Shown here one piece after another: positions 63,908-64,000 of a stretch of DNA of 64,000 nucleotides. The stretch comes from Haemophilus parainfluenzae (GTDB lineage: Bacteria > Pseudomonadota > Gammaproteobacteria > Enterobacterales > Pasteurellaceae), in contig NZ_CP063117.1 of the NCBI RefSeq assembly GCF_014931375.1, forward strand, positions 558,001 to 622,000, given 5' to 3'. A program made the translations under genes and the position numbers. Within the stretch, counting starts at the first letter, position 1, and the number at the start of each line of letters is the position of its first letter. The notes beneath the pieces were generated by a model that saw nothing but the letters and a program-made list of their open reading frames with translations, was not told where the DNA came from and ran no database searches.

Positions 63908-63937
63908 AGAAAAAAAGGGCGGATTTTAACCCGCCCT
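63908..63937 (-). terminator. Intrinsic terminator of the right-edge gene
   Basis: AGGGCGG (63916-63922) with CCGCCCT (63931-63937), 8-base loop, and on the minus strand a run TTTTTTTCTTTTTT. Confidence 0.88.
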
Positions 63938-63943
63938 CTTATA

Positions 63944-64000
63944 TTACCATTGATAGCGATAAACTGCTTGAATTGCATAAGGTTTGTCGAAGTTTTTACC
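63944..64000 (-). CDS. C-terminal end of a probable outer-membrane beta-barrel protein
   Basis: Only 18 codons and the stop are in the window: [18 protein letters not shown]. The alternating polar/hydrophobic pattern with a terminal aromatic residue (W) is the usual last beta strand recognised by the BAM complex. The family cannot be told from so little. A strong terminator follows it. Confidence 0.55.
   Translation of the reverse strand, partial: GKNFDKPYAIQAVYRYQW

Noticed and set aside
1..64000. CRISPR arrays, tRNA or rRNA genes, insertion sequences, prophage genes and tandem simple-sequence repeats
   Set aside because: None seen on reading both strands; no evenly spaced repeats, cloverleaf ends, transposase motifs or tetranucleotide tracts.

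Overview
The window reads as chromosomal DNA of a Pasteurellaceae bacterium, most likely Haemophilus parainfluenzae or a close relative. The 9-base Haemophilus DNA uptake signal core (AAGTGCGGT or its complement) occurs about 50 times by eye, roughly one per 1.2 kb, often as inverted pairs that form intrinsic terminators. The proteins are clearly of the Haemophilus/enteric type. An intact hemC and hemD lie between hemX and cyaA, which argues for a haem-synthesising species and against H. influenzae, which needs X factor. No rRNA, tRNA, CRISPR array, insertion sequence or prophage was seen, and no gap above 300 bases lacks a gene.

Layout. 1-7.7 kb: end of a PotE-type antiporter, rseC, RNA methyltransferases rsmJ and trmA, maoP, dsbA-yihD, mobA, htpX, pepD, gpt. 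7.8-9.0 kb: an unusual TPR plus glycosyltransferase-like gene. 9-20 kb: dnaE, pyrR, surA, mltG-tmk-holB-tatD, a DUF1523 gene, a PaeA/YtfL-type transporter and a lipoprotein. 20-24.5 kb: fructose PTS operon fruBKA, whose FruB has two HPr domains. 24.6-31.7 kb: sdhE, the sigma-E operon rpoE-rseA-rseB with a recognisable sigma-E promoter, mobB-mdtD, hbpA/gbpA and pdxH. 31.7-38.7 kb is the most accessory stretch: an AT-rich FRG-domain gene, then a divergent gntR / nanX / nanY-like cluster resembling the E. coli nanXY (yjhBC) system for 2,7-anhydro-sialic acid, with an extra NanY-like paralogue lacking the usual catalytic lysine, then a DASS anion transporter. 38.7-42.7 kb: a four-gene Pot/Afu-type ABC importer behind a CRP site. 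42.7-47 kb: slyX, fkpA, yheO-tusDCB, a small membrane protein, yeaK and a T4 DenV-type UV endonuclease. 47-51.4 kb: a Fur-linked iron-type binding protein and a CjaA-like cysteine ABC importer. 51.5-58.5 kb: hemCDXY divergent from cyaA. 58.5-64 kb: narP behind an FNR-like site, yibQ-envC, gpmA, a lysine-rich exported protein, rluE and the last codons of an outer-membrane protein.

How it fits together. Most of the window is housekeeping: replication and nucleotide metabolism, envelope folding and stress response (rpoE/rseAB, surA, dsbA, fkpA, htpX), haem synthesis, thiouridine modification, and sugar uptake tied to cAMP-CRP. The most interesting candidates are the anhydro-sialic acid locus with its unusual second oxidoreductase and its regulatory intergenic region, the solitary FRG-domain gene beside it, and the TPR-glycosyltransferase gene. 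Start codons were moved from the longest possible ORF wherever a ribosome binding site or family alignment favoured an internal ATG.
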